Assembly: GCA_024138015.1 (NCBI GenBank)
Contig: JAMXBB010000006.1
Span: 73,193,077-73,257,076, forward strand
Direction of reading: 5' to 3'
DNA from: Lumnitzera littorea
Taxonomy: Eukaryota; Streptophyta; Magnoliopsida; Myrtales; Combretaceae
DNA length: 64,000 nucleotides
Shown here: positions 24,438-36,900 of the stretch, piece by piece
Layout: every line of letters begins with the position of its first letter
How positions within the stretch are numbered: position 1 is the first letter of the stretch
Notes under the pieces: generated by a model
What the model was told of the DNA's origin: nothing
What the model saw: only the letters and a program-made list of their open reading frames with translations
Database searches by the model: none
Program-made: the position numbers and the translations under genes

Positions 24438-25905
24438 AACAAAAGCATAAATTAACATTTACCAGTTTTTCTATTTGAATCTTCCATATTTAATTTTTTC
24501 TATTTCAATCATTAATGTTTATAAACTTTCATAAATAAGTCATTTGTTAGTTGGCTATCAATATTTCCGTTAGTAATAACATGTGGTGTGATTTGATTGG
24601 TTCAAAAAATTAATTTAATTAAATAAACTATAATATATTATGTAAGTAAAATTATTAGAAAAAATAAAAAATTAAAATAATAAAAATAGAAAGAAAATTT
24701 AGAAATAAAAAATTTTAAAAATGTAAAAATGAAAAAAATTACAACAATAAATATATATATGCATATAATGCATACATACAATTATATAAGTAAATTAATA
24801 AAAAGGGGAAAAGTAAAGAGAAAAAGAAAAAAATCAAATTAAACATATATACATAAATATATATATATACATATATAATATATAGGTTAAATTAATTAAA
24901 AATTAAAATTTAAAAAAATAAAGGAAAACTTAAGAAACTAAAAAATATGGTTACAACCACCCATTAACCCTAAAGCGATCCAAACTACCAAAATAAAGGT
25001 GTAGGTCACAACTTACTAAAGTAAGTTGAATTGACCCATCACTGATTATAGGTGGCCGCCTACCCATCTAAGGGAGTCTCATGGGTTTCAATTGGATCAA
25101 ATGACCACGTTGAAGACTCGATTAGGTTTCTTACTCTTTTCCATATTTTTAAAAAAATTTCTAAGAGTGGATGGTTGCCTCCCATCCTAGGGTGACAACC
25201 CCTTACAAGCCCTAAAGTTGTACATGGCTATCTACAGTTATGAGTGGGTCAATTTAACCCACTTAAGTAAGGAGGTCACAACTCATCACTTCATTTTGGC
25301 TATTCCAACTACTCTTGCAACCACTTGCGAGAGGTTATGTGACCCTCTCTGTGATGGTTACCACCACCTTTAGTTTTGGAGTAGTTAAAACTAATTTTTT
25401 TTCAAAAAAAAATTCTTTATTTTTTTAATTTTAATTAATTTACTCTATATAATATATGTGTATATACATATATTACTATACAAATTTATGTATAAATATT
25501 CCTTTAGATTTTTTTCTTTACTTATATTATGATTTTTTTATTATTTATTAATTTACTAATATATATGTATGTACGATGCATACATGTATTTTTTTTTTCA
25601 TTTTGCATATTTCTTTAACTTTGTTATTTTTCTAATTTTTATATTTTATGCATACTTGCATGTTTTAATGATTTTACTTAAATAATACATATTATTGATT
25701 TATTTAATTAAATTAATTTTTGGAATTAATCAAATCATGTTACTTGTTATTGTTAACAAAAACTAACGAGAAACTAATGGACGACTTATTTGTAGATGTT
25801 TACAAATATTGAGAGTTAGAATTAAATAAAAAGATAAACAATGAGGATTGAAATAGAAAGGATAGCAAATGTTGAGGACTAAATTTTTACTTTTCCTAAA
25901 AATCA
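24438..25905. mobile_element. Foldback-type element with long imperfect terminal inverted repeats
   Basis: The left arm (about 24438-25100) recurs in reverse complement as the right arm (about 25170-25905). Clear matching blocks are TTTCTATTTCAATC at 24498 with GATTGAAATAGAAA at 25847, AATTAATTTAATTAAATAAA at 24608 with its complement near 25697, and the inner GTCACAACTTAC...TTGACCCA near 24995-25040 with its complement near 25245-25290. There are no coding frames. The arms reach nearly to the centre, so a transcript could fold into a hairpin of roughly 650-700 bp per arm. Outer ends and target duplication could not be fixed; membership in Mutator-like or other foldback families is open. Confidence 0.7.
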
Positions 25906-25978
25906 ACAATACAATGTATAAACTTAAAAATTTAGAAATTTTGAAAAAGCAGATTTTTTGGACAAATTATACAAATAC

Positions 25979-26118
25979 CATACTTTTGACTTTACCAAAA
26001 CTATCATAGCCTAGTGATATCATCGTTGGTTTCCTATTGGGATGAACTTAGGTTTGAATCCTCCCTCATTTAAATTGTAATATAGTTTGCCAAAAAAATA
26101 AAAGACATACTTTTGACT
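25979..26118 (+). mobile_element. tRNA-derived SINE with 13 bp target-site duplications
   Basis: The body 25992-26105 is flanked by exact copies of CATACTTTTGACT (25979-25991 and 26106-26118). It contains an A-box-like TAGCCTAGTGATATC near 26008 and an internal promoter B box GGTTTGAATCC at 26051-26061, spaced as in tRNA genes. It ends in GCCAAAAAAATAAAAG, an A-rich tail. These are the hallmarks of a plant SINE mobilised by LINE machinery. It does not fold as a full tRNA, so it is not a tRNA gene. Confidence 0.82.
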
Positions 26119-26885
26119 CTATTTCATCCCCTTCATCTCGAATATTAGATGGAATGGGGAAAAAAAAAATCCACAAATCACCCAAACTGCTAAGGTATAA
26201 CTCTCTAGAGTTTTACAATCTTTATACTTATGTTTCAATTAGTGACCTAAAATAGTAAGTTCAAAAACACAATTCATATTAAACCTTTTTTTCCTTAAGA
26301 AACCTCACCTACAATTTAAAAACTTTAACATTCTTTGAAATTTTAAGTTGAAGATACAAATTCGGATGTGTTTTAGATAAGGTGCTCTTAAGAATTTTTT
26401 TCCCCATTTTGGAAGGATTGTACTTTAACAATTTTTTTTTTTAAATTACAATATTTCCATCCCTTTCTCAAACACAAAATATTATTTGTATAAAAATATT
26501 AAAACAAACCACATCAATACCATACTTATAGTTAATGCACTTGCAATGTATGGGAAAAAATATATAGACATATACAAATATATATATACACACACACATG
26601 CATATACATACATATATAAGCCATTCGTAGAAATATATTTTAGCTATATAACTTATGAAAGTATAACTATGACATGTTGCATACAAATAGGAAAGTGGGT
26701 AAATGGATGGTTAGCTAATTTACTAATACTAGTAGGTGCTACACTTGTTATGTTTATGTAAATTTAACAATATCAAACATATGGTATATTAATTGTGAAA
26801 TATTCACTAGTCAATTATATGCATGAGTAAGAATTAGAAACATAGGTTTGAATATACGGTTAATATGACCTAAAGAATGGGCACC
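26119..26885. other. AT-rich intergenic; no gene seen
   Basis: Contains a short (TA)n/(CA)n tract at about 26570-26612 that creates overlapping open frames on both strands with no protein similarity. Confidence 0.5.
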
Positions 26886-27410
26886 TTTTAGGCCTCGTTT
26901 GTTTCAGGAAAAACATTCTTTGGAAATCATTTTCTTATTTTTCTCTCATTTGCTATAAGTGGAAAATGTTTTACAAAAAACATTTTTCTATTGAAGGATA
27001 ATTATAGTATACTTTTGGAATATATATTTGCATGATTCTAACTCTACGAAAATAATATTTATCTTATTTTTGTTGTAATTGACATAAGTTATATATAAAC
27101 TTTAGAAAATTTAATGGCAAAAAAAGAAAGTTATATACTTGTTGAAAATTATTAAAATCAACCAAAGAGGTCATGATAATGCATATTTAAAAATAATTTA
27201 CATTTATACTTTTACTTTTAAATAAAATATTTGAAATGATGTTGATAGTGATATGCTAATATTAATTTATTTATGTACAATTATGGCTAACATAATATTA
27301 ATGAATTGAACACGGAAAAGTTTTTTCAAAATATTTTCATGTATACTGCTAAATGCATTAAAACATATTATTTTTGGGGAAATGTTTTTATAAGATAACA
27401 TTTTGCTACA
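26886..27410. mobile_element. Possible MITE end fragment (GGCCTCGTTTGTTTC type)
   Basis: Starts with TAGGCCTCGTTTGTTTCAGG followed by repeated GGAAAAtgTTTT words, as seen at the ends of several plant MITEs. A clean inverted partner is not visible at the right, where only GGAAAAGTTTTTTC near 27315 is similar. It may be truncated by the downstream Gypsy element. Weak call. Confidence 0.3.
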
Positions 27411-27419
27411 ACATGAGTG

Positions 27420-30084
27420 CTACGGTGAAGGGACTATGATGAGGGTGATGGGAATAATTTTAAAGTGGAAAGAAATAATAGATAAAATAAAAGTGTGTAG
27501 GAGTGGAGAATATTAAGATGAAAATTTTACCTTTCAAGGGACAAGAATTTATAGAACTATATTTTAATTAAGAGTACAAAGTTGAGAAGATTTCTCACTA
27601 TTATAATTATGATAGGAGATGAAGGTTAGGTCAGTTGCACTAGAGTTTAGTGGTTATGTTGCATTAGGGTGGGAATATATAAATGCTTAAAGATTAAGGA
27701 GAGAGAATTTGTGCTCATAATTAGATACAAAGTCGTGGAGCCAAAGGAGTATACTATTTCTTGCCTTATAGCTTGGACTAAATTGCAATATTATAAAGGT
27801 GGGTAAAACTTCATAAGTTTGATTCTTCAGAAGAAGCTATTCAATTGGTTGTTAAGGTAAAGAGGCAATTGGTAAAAAATCCATATAGGATTCCCTTTGT
27901 TTCTAAGTTGGGGACTTCTACAATATATGGGAAGAATGAGAAGAATAAGAGCGGGGAGAAAAGAATAGAGAAAAAGAAAGCAATCACAAGCAAAGGCATT
28001 AATAGTTTAGAAGCCAAAAAAAATGATTAGAAGCTAATGGAAAGGTGTTGCAAGAGTCAGCTTAAATGTTTTAAATGCCTTAACTTTGGACATATAATTT
28101 CTTAATGTCCAAATAGAAGGGTGATGGTGATGAGAGAAGAAGTTAAAATAGATAATTAAGCTGGTAAGGAAGAAAAAGAGGTAATTGATGGAGATCTTAG
28201 AGATATTATGAAATAGTATGATGAGAAAGATGAAACTAAGGGGCTAGGGTGATGCTATGTCTCTAGTATTTAAAAGGAGCTTAGAGTAGAAGCAGAGCAA
28301 AGTGATAATTTGTTGTATGTTAAGTGTTAGATTAAAGGAAATGTATTGTGATTATTGATGGAGGAAGTTGTATTAATGTAACTAGTATAACTTTCGTGGA
28401 GAAGTTGAAATTACCTACTTCTGACCATCCAAAGCCTTCTAAACTTTATTGGTTTAGTGATAAAGGAGTAGTACATGTCACTAAGAAGGCTGGAGTCCAA
28501 ATTGTATTCCAAGTCACTACAAGGATAAAGTGGAGTGCGATGTTGTTCTTACCAATGCTTTTTATATCTTGTTGAGAAAGCCATGCTTGTTTAATAGGAA
28601 GGTCATGTATGATAGATATAAAAATACCTATGCTTTCAATGAGAATGGTACAAAGATTTTGTTGTTGCTTGTAAATCCTTCAAAAATTAAGAGTATTGAG
28701 ATGATGTTATCTAAAGGGAGAAAGGAGTTGTTATTGATGACTCATGCAAAGATTCTGAATGTTGCGAAGTTTGGAGAAACTATGAATATGCTATACCTTA
28801 GGCACCTTTTGATTTCCGAAGCTTAGTGTTTAGTTCCAAAAGTTGTTGCGAGAATTTAAGAACATCTTTTTAGAGGAGTTGCTATAAGGTTACCTTCTAT
28901 GAGGGTATTAAGCACAATTTTGACCTTATTCTGAGAATAGTTTTGCCAAATAGGTTGGCATATAGAATGGATCCAGAAGAAGCTACGGAGTTGCCGAGAC
29001 AAACAAAAGAGTTTATTCTAGAGCTTATATTTAGGAAAGCATGAGTCCATATGCTGTGTCAACATTGCTTATATCTAAGAATGATGGTTCATAGAGAATG
29101 TGTATGGCTAGTTTTACTATCAACAAAATTACCCTTAAATACAGATATCAGATTTTGCATCTTAATGATATGTTAGATGAAATGTATGGTGCTCTAGTGT
29201 TTTAAAAAATAGATTTACCATCTAGTCTAAATGAGGCTTGGTGATTAGTGGAAATAGCATTTAAAATTATTCAAGGATTGTATTAATAGATGGTTATGCC
29301 ATTTGGTCTTACTAATGCACTTAGTACATTTACAAGACCTATGAATCATGTTTGAAGGGAATATATTGGTAAATTTGTAGGGTTTGATGATATTCTTATT
29401 TATAGTGAGGACATTGATAGTCATCAAAAGCTTTTAAAACCTATATTTATGACCTTGAGGAGTGAAAAATTGTATGACAACTTCTTCTTATATTTAAAGG
29501 AGGAGTTAGAGTAGAACAAGAAAAAGTGAAAGCCACTATAAAGGGGCATATTCCAAAATCAATAGTAAAAATTAGGAGTTTTCTTAGACTTGCTTCTTCT
29601 TATAGGAGATTTGTCAAAGATTTCAATACAATTGTTGCACCATTAATTAAACTTACAAAGAAGAATGTAAAGCTTAAATGGACAAAGAAGACAGAAAGGA
29701 GTTTTGAAGAGGTTAAGCAAAACTTAAGACTATACTTGTGTTAATTTTGCCTGATTTTGAATATTTAAACTTGATTATGATGAATCTAGGGTTGGTATTA
29801 AAGTAATTTTGATACAAGAGAAGTAGCCTATTACATATTTTAGTGGCAATTTAAGTAGAGTAGCATTAACTCATTCTCTACATGATGAGGAATTGTCATT
29901 TATATTGATAATGAATTTCTTAAGAATTTAAGAAGTTAATAGAAATCATCACAAAGGCAAGCAAGATGGATTAAATTTCTCGGGAGATTTACATATGTGA
30001 TTAACTATAAGAAGGGTAATATTAATTTGATGGTCGATGGTTCATCTAAAAGGTATGCCTTAATAATAGTTTTGCAATTGCAAA
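27420..30084 (+). pseudogene. Ty3/Gypsy chromovirus gag-pol relic
   Basis: Domains in order on the plus strand: gag core (27520-27860, KMKILPFKGQE, then AIQLVVKVKRQL), CCHC knuckle (28063-28114, CFKCLNFGHIIS then CP, with one stop), aspartic protease (28345-28640, VIIDGGSCINVTS, active Asp kept at 28357-28359), reverse transcriptase (28960-29520, with CMASFTINKITLKYRYQI, MVMPFGLTNALSTF and FDDILIYS at 29383-29406, both catalytic Asp kept), connection/RNase H start (29560-29745, KIRSFLRLASSYRRFVKDF) and RNase H end (29940-30060, YKKGNINLMVDGSSKR). Stops and frameshifts are scattered, and integrase is missing. No LTR or primer site was found. The right end passes directly into a LINE 3' end. 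Confidence 0.88.
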
Positions 30085-30655
30085 AGTAGAGGAAGATTTT
30101 GAGGGTAGTTTGGATCAAAAGGATGATGGAGATTCTAATGTAGTTGTTGGTTTTGATAGAGTATGGATTTCAGAAGTTGCTAATTTAAAGGTGGTAGAAG
30201 CAAATGCAGTTTTAAGTGCTATTAAATTTTCTTTGAAAAAATATTGGAACCAAGTGATTATTGAGATGGATGCCTTAAATGTTTACATAAGTTTGGCTTC
30301 GAAAAACCATGTGGTTTCTTAGATGACAACACTTATCATTAAGCAAATTAAGGCCTTATTAGCTAAAAACTCTTTTATTGTTTTATCCTTAGTTAGGAGG
30401 TCATTGAATGGAGTTGCTGATTAGGTAGTGATTTCTCATGGGAGGGGGGTGGGGGCAAGTGTCAAGATGATTGGGTTTCAAATCCCTTACCCCCTCTTAT
30501 ATCTCTCTTATTTATCGACTCATGTTTTTCTTATTTAGACTCTTTTGTTGCTGCCTAACGTCATGGGCCCTATAAATGAAATCAAGATGATGTTGTTAAT
30601 TGGTGCCTAAACCCTTACCTACCCTACCCCCTTTAGGGGAAAAAAAAAGCATTAA
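30085..30655 (+). pseudogene. LINE 3' end: RNase H (RVT_3-like) domain, 3' UTR and poly(A)
   Basis: The plus strand reads ISEVANLKVVEANAVLSAIK...VIIEMDALNVYISLASKN and then LVRRSLNGVAD, matching the RNase H domain at the C-terminus of plant L1 ORF2 (xxEAEAxALLxALxxAxxxGxxxVxxExDSLxVVxxL...VxRxxNxVAHxLA). A 3' untranslated stretch and a run of A (30641-30649) follow. The family's usual order would have RT upstream, but here a chromovirus RNase H lies directly upstream, so this is a 5'-truncated LINE insertion into, or recombined with, the Gypsy relic. Confidence 0.78.
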
Positions 30656-31339
30656 ATAAAAGATTTAAAAAGAGAATATTTGCTAGCTTAGTTATGGAAG
30701 TTACTCTTATTACACTAAAGAATTCGTCAAACATGATACACTTACGATAACAAAAATGTCACATTTTAAAGATGTAACACTAGTAGAGCATTTGTAAGAT
30801 CCCACTTTATTTTATCACTACTAATTTTTTTATAATAGTATTTTACTGAGACTTTTTTCTAATTTTATTTATAAATTGTTTATTAGAAAATTTATTTGAA
30901 ACATTTTTCATAACTAGAATGATATTGGATTATTTATATTTACAATAAACATATCATTTTTAACTTTATATTTTCTACTCCTATTATTATATTTGTCATT
31001 CTTGTTATTTATTAGAAAGTACATGCGATATAAAGAAAAAAACATATATATATATATATATATATATAACAAGAGGAACTAATAGAAAAAAAAACATGTG
31101 TTTGTATATCTAATCATATATAAAACCAAATATCTTATATCTATTTATGTCTCCTCTTGTATTTTTTTGTCTTTTTACTTTCTTAAGCTTGTGATGTATT
31201 TGTTGATTCTTGTAATTCCTTTGAAATTTCTCGAGGCTTAATCTATAATATATAAATAAATTAAATTAGTTATCAAAATATTATACAAATTAGAACTTTT
31301 TTATTATAAGTATAAATTTTATTAATTAATAATTACCTA
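30656..31339. other. AT-rich intergenic; no gene seen
   Basis: Contains a (TA)n microsatellite at 31044-31069. No coding or element ends recognised. Confidence 0.5.
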
Positions 31340-33386
31340 TGTGATTAGTTCTCCCATATTTGATGGTGTTATACATATTGGTTTGATAGGAGTAGGTAAA
31401 GTGACAATGGATGATGATGATACAGTCATCTCTGGTGTCAACAATACAAATGATGGTACGTCATTTACTGGAGCTTGTCTTAGTGGATCTATTGCTAGTG
31501 GATCAACTATTAAAGATTTTATAGTAAGAGCATCAATAATAGGTAGATTTACTACTGAAAGGTCATCTGTAAGAGGATCAATTGTGGGAAGATCAACACT
31601 AGGAGCATCAATAGCAGGTGGATCTGCAACATCATCAATCGGAGCTTATATATCCACATCTGTTATAGGACTCAAAGATCTATCCTACAACCATGGTTAT
31701 TGATCTCGAGCTCAATCTCGTCCTCAACTACATCCTTGTCCTCTTTATTTAGCTAGCTGATCCTTAGGCTACTGCTCCTATTGAGCTAGATTACTTAGTC
31801 TGATACCTCTATGTCCGTCCAATATATGTTTACTTGCAGTAGTTAAGGCATGGATGTCTTATATATCTATGCTCCTCTCTATCCTTGTGAATGTATCAAA
31901 TTGCATTGTTTTAATGTGACTGTATTAGTTTTTATTATTATAACATTGAATTTTAATTATATTTCTAATAGAAAGCTTACAAATGTGGCTAAAAGTGCTC
32001 CTAAATGACTGATATATCTCTTTGTCACTTTAGCATACTAGTCAAAGTAGTTAGTAGAGACCATATTAGGTAGGGTATCATCATATACGATCTGAACTAG
32101 TCTTTACCTCCTATCTTGCCAATAAGAGATATATATCGCATTCTTTTTAGCCTAGTCTTCTTTTGACTTTCCTCGTAGATCCATCATGTGTATATTGTTT
32201 AGATTTATATTACATTTTCTCGGATCTACTATACTTTACCAAACTATCTCATCACTCTATCTAGCTAGTGCATCTCCATGATGTAGAAACAGATCATAGG
32301 GACATAGGCTAATCATATATCACTCCCTTCCCAAAATATCTTAAGTAATGTGTCTAATATCTTTAGGGTATAAGGCATTTAGCAAATCTGCAAAAGATAA
32401 ATTTATTTCAGTATATAATTTGTAGAAAAACAATTTAAATAGTATAACTAATAATTGATTCATACTTGTTCAGGAGTCTCACAGTTTAGAGCCTCGTGAT
32501 ACTGAGATAATACATGAGTCGAAGTTTATCTGATATAAAAAATATCATCCCACTGACATGATAGTGGGCTGGTGTTAGATGTAGGTATGTGTCCTTTATG
32601 ATGTTAAATGGGGAAATCTCTACCATGTTTACACCTGAATCATTATTGCTACACCACCCATCTTTATAGCCCCCATCCTCTACGACTCGGCATAAATATC
32701 TATAAAACCACAAGAGGCAAATTGATCTCTAGCTATAGCTATGTGCTCTTTGTAAATCCTCTAATAACAGTAGGAACGTCAAGTACATGTAGCTAGATGA
32801 TGTGTTTGAGAATAAGAGTCCTCCAATCAGATATAAACAATAGATCATCACATGGCGCTGGATTGTTATGTCATCTACATCTACTAGTAGATGTGTCAAC
32901 AGAAGACTCTTGAACTAAGATATCTTAACTCTTTACCCTATTATCTGATCTATGTCCAGTTTTACTCCTAGTAGATGCTCATATAAATCCAGCTAGCTTT
33001 GTATCGTGGTGCTTGTCCCTATGAGTCATATGGAACGTATGAGTCTTTGGTTGTCATTTCTCTACGAATGCCATAATCAATCCCCAATCCAACTATATGA
33101 ATGGTAAGTACATGACTCCATGGAATCTAGCCTGCTCCAAGTATGTGTATATCTTCTCATTGTATATATTTCTCACTCTTGAGAATTCTTCAGTGATGCC
33201 TCTTTTCAATAGCATTTGACTATATTATGTTCCTCTAAAATTCGATTACCTTAGATTTTACTAAATTATATAAATTAATTGAATAGTTGATAGTTTTATG
33301 CTTTGTACCTCCCTTCTCTATACAGCTTCAGATTTGTATGTGTCCTGTCATGTTACTATTGATCTATCTACTAGTCCTAGATCCAT
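31340..33386 (-). pseudogene. Plant mobile domain (PMD, MAIN/MAIL1-like) protein relic
   Basis: From ATG 33386 the minus strand reads MDLGLVDRSIVT, then GVMYLPFI, LDWGLIMAFVEK, TKTHTFHMTH-like (33160-33010), then after shifts IGGLLFSNTSSSYMYLT and LLLLEDLQRAHSYS with LLWFYRYLCRVVEDG (32840-32640), then YDLFLHHGDALAR, MDLRGKSKED, IYISYWQDRR and YAKVTKRYISHLGAL (32310-31990). This is the order of the plant mobile domain (family: GGxLFxDxSGNxVHLxxLxLLxDL...WLYRELCR...DxRGKxxxDW...YIxxW). A Pro/Asp-rich tail of IDxP-type repeats, open except for one stop, runs from 31660 to 31340. PMD proteins occur as host silencing factors and inside Mutator-like and Gypsy elements. It lies about 110 bp downstream of the Mutator transposase relic on the same strand. 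Confidence 0.8.
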
Positions 33387-33499
33387 TTGCATAAGAAAAG
33401 GATAAATATATGTTAGATTTTTTGTAATTTATGTCAAATGTATCAAATTAATTGTAAACTATAACATAATATATAATAATGTAATAAACATTTCATAAG

Positions 33500-33984
33500 T
33501 TTTATTAACCTTGTTCTAGGCATGTTCTTATATTGTGTCTTTATTTTCTACACCTTCTATAATAGTTTTTTGTTGGTTTTTCTTTTAGATCCATCTCATT
33601 ATGATATCTATTTGCCCTCGATCTTCCTTCTTTTCTAGCTTTGTCATATAATGGGTATATTTTTGGTATTCCTTCTTAATTTGTCCATGTGCGCCTATCT
33701 CCTAAAGGTTGGAAGGCAATTTGATAATAAGCTACTTGATTTTTCTAATGATACCATCTCTTAATTTTATATGTGGGGTCCATTTTTAAGTGAGCAATGG
33801 TTACTAAAGCATGTGAGCATGATATCTTATACATTTGCCACTTGTTATAGCTACATCTATTGTTATTTATGTCAATTCTATGGTAATGGCCACCTTTTCT
33901 TCCATGTTTAGTCACATATGCTCCTTTCTACACATAAAATTTTCTTGTTCTCATGTTTAATGTTTTTAATTAATAGCAAGTAGC
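33500..33984 (-). pseudogene. Mutator-like (MuDR) transposase relic, C-terminal part with SWIM zinc finger
   Basis: Minus strand reads RCSYNKWQMYKISCSHAL at 33855-33802, a SWIM finger (C-x-C...C-x-H) with the second Cys replaced by Tyr, then HLKMDP, RWY, a conserved linker (FQPLGDRRTW, GRSRANRYHNEMD) and a C-terminal knuckle remnant (CRK.RHNIRTC) near 33570-33525. These are the expected C-terminal elements of plant MuDR transposases, which cut and paste Mutator DNA. It is the downstream half of the block at 37768-39875: the GTAGC duplication of solo LTR B separates them and the frame carries across. At least three stops are present, so it is inactive. Confidence 0.86.
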
Positions 33985-36900
33985 TATAACGACCCAACAG
34001 TATCGTTATCGTGATAGGTCGCCGTGTACCATATAAAGGTCTATTATCAACCCCCTTGCTGATCATAGGCCTTTCATACGACAGACAAGGCTCCTTCCAC
34101 TTTACGTTACCACTATGCCCATAGACTAGTAATATAGAGCAATTTAACTAAAATTTCTTCTATGTTATAATTTATCTAATTGTGTGGGCTCGTGAGACCC
34201 ACACCAAAACAAAATTACAAACAAATGCAGTTCATAACGGAATTGCATAAAATCTAAGTTATGCACAAAAACATAAAAGTATCTAAATATCTATAATCTA
34301 TTATAAAATGTCCTCTTCGCTCTCTGATCGCTCCAACCCATCTCTACACGAGACTTACTACGGGCATGCCTCGGCTCGGATTGACGAGGAGGTTCTCCTG
34401 CATTAACAAAAATCTATAGGGATGTAAGCTTACACTTAGTGAGATAAATGCCCTCGTCAGTACCATATAGCAAAAGTTTATTATATGCACAATCATATGA
34501 ATGCATAAACAATTAGTATGCCAAACAACGCATGCAGTGACCTAGGAACTGCATACGACTTAGAATTTCGCCCTCCTAAAGTCGGGGTTTGGAGATAATT
34601 AACCGACCTAAACCAAAATCTGGGTTCTAGACCTTGGGTTTTATTTCATTTGCACTATCGTGCTCATACCAAAACAAAACTCTACATATATATATATACT
34701 TCCTTTACTAAAATCAAATCATATCTTTTAAAATCCTAAGTCTAGTGGTATGGTGACCCTTGCAGTCCACAAACACATGCCCTAAGCAGAAGCCACAAGA
34801 CTCAGCCCTTCGCCGACGGTTGGCGTCTCCCAGTGCCTAGTAAGCTCATCAGCTTAAGACAGAGACTCAATATATATGATAGCGTAGCTAGTGCCCAATC
34901 CTGCAGGAAACCCGTATTCCTGTAAGTCCCTTCCCATCTTCTGCGTGAAGCGGTAGTCGGTGTTATCCATATGCAATATGGGGTATGCATGATTCATTTT
35001 GGTTTCTTAATTGTATAAGAGATTAACTTGATGTTTAGGGTGATCAGACAATTTCATTTCATACAATTCATATGCATATATGATGCAAGCAATTCCCCTT
35101 ATTAAATATACTTAACAAGTCATCACATTCATCCACAAATTCATACACATGCATCTCCCATATCCCACAAGCATCCAAATTCATATATAAAAGTTTAGGT
35201 ACATCTATTTTTACAAGCATAATCAAGTAAAGAGTCATCGAGAATTTACTCACTCTACCATATGGGTCAGTCAAAGTAATCCGGAGGCAAGTCGTCTCCG
35301 TAAACAGTGTCCCCTGGTCATTGAAATAATTTTTATAAGGAATTGAAGCAAACTTAAGAAACTAAGTAAATTTTCCTTAAGTTATACTTTTGACTAGTTT
35401 TCGAAATTTTTCCCGGTTTTGACTTAAAGTTCAATCCCATATAACTTTTTCGTTTTAAATCCGATTTTTATGATCTTATAGTCAATCTTTATCGTTTTCG
35501 ACTGTACTTTAACGTGGTAAGGTTAGATTTTTGAAATGAGGTATACAATTCTGTCCATGGGTCAGAATAGTAGCGTTCCTCATGTGTTGGAGTGTTTTTG
35601 GGTCTTGTTTGGTAAATGGGCTTTTTAATAACTTAAGAAATTCTTTGGGCTTGATCTTTAGATTTTATCCTAAGCTTAAAATATTCCTTGAGATTAGATT
35701 TACAACTTTGATTTATATTCCTAAGGCTAACAACCACTTCTTAGGCCCTTTAGTGGGCTTAAGTTGTTAAATGGGCTTGTTTTTTGTTCAAACTAAAGTT
35801 AATGACTTTGGTGGGCTTATGGGGCCTTAGGTGGGTTTTTTATAGGCTTCAAAACAACCTCTCTTGACATTTTAAGGTGCTGGTTAGAATTTCTTTGAAG
35901 GCCCAACTTAGAGTTCTAGGCTTGTTTTGAGAGTTTTAAGCTCGGTTTTGAGTTTTAGGCTTTATATGCTTACTATACTTGCTTTAGTTAATCTTTTCAC
36001 TTTGTTAATTCACTTTTATCATATTTTTAGGCTTCTTTCTCCCACGTTCCAGATTTGTTCATGATGGTTCTAAGGGGTCCTTACTTGGTTTTTTAGCTTG
36101 TTTCATCATTTCCTTAAGTTTAGGTGGTAGATTATCCACTTAACTACTTGTGTACAAATCTTAACTTAAGTTTTCTTCCATCAAATGATCCTTTAACTCA
36201 TGCTCCACATAAAGAAATAAAAGATCTTATACTTAATACAACTCCCATATCATAGCTCATGTCATACAAAGTTGGTTTCTTCATAAAACTTCATGTGATG
36301 GATTTTTCCTTAACTTAAGTCTAGATTTGAGCATGCTTAACTTAATGGAAACAAAATCAACATCCAAATGACTATGGAACCCTCACGTCCAGCATGCTTA
36401 TCCTCCATTAAAGTTCTTATTTCAAGATTTTCTTAGCTTAAAATCTTCCATTCAAAGCATTAAAAAAATGTCTTTACAAAACATCAACTTTACATGCTCA
36501 TGTTTCAACTTCATTTAAGGGTTTCATGGTTTGTTTCTTAAAACGATTTTTTTTTTTTTTTTGTGCTACAACAACTTAAACCTTACTCATATCTTCAAGA
36601 AATCCAAGTCTCCTAACATAAATACTAATCTACATATCACAAGAAACACTTACTCGTCCTCAACGCAAAGTTTGGTGGTTGTGCTCTAAGGTTCCACTTA
36701 AGCCTTTAACTTTGCCTCCTCCTTTTAGCCACCTTTTGGAACCCGAATCTTTTGTTCTTTTGGAATGGGGTTTGTGGAAGGTTCTAAGTGTCTTAAAAGG
36801 TCTTGGATGGTGAAAGAAAATGACACAAGAACAAAAGAAAAAAATGCCGTGAGTGAAGCTTCAAAAATGGAAGAAAAATTGATTTTGTGGGGTAAGGTAG

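Noticed and set aside
25992..26105. Possible tRNA gene because of the B box
   Set aside because: No cloverleaf or acceptor stem can be drawn. The flanking 13 bp duplications and A tail identify a SINE.
26468..26761. Open frames on both strands around 26.6 kb
   Set aside because: Produced by TA/CA microsatellite sequence.
31341..31703. 120-codon plus-strand open frame rich in Ser, Gly and Ile
   Set aside because: It is the complement of a Pro/Asp IDxP repeat frame on the minus strand, which is the expected tail of the plant mobile domain relic. The repeat structure makes both strands open.
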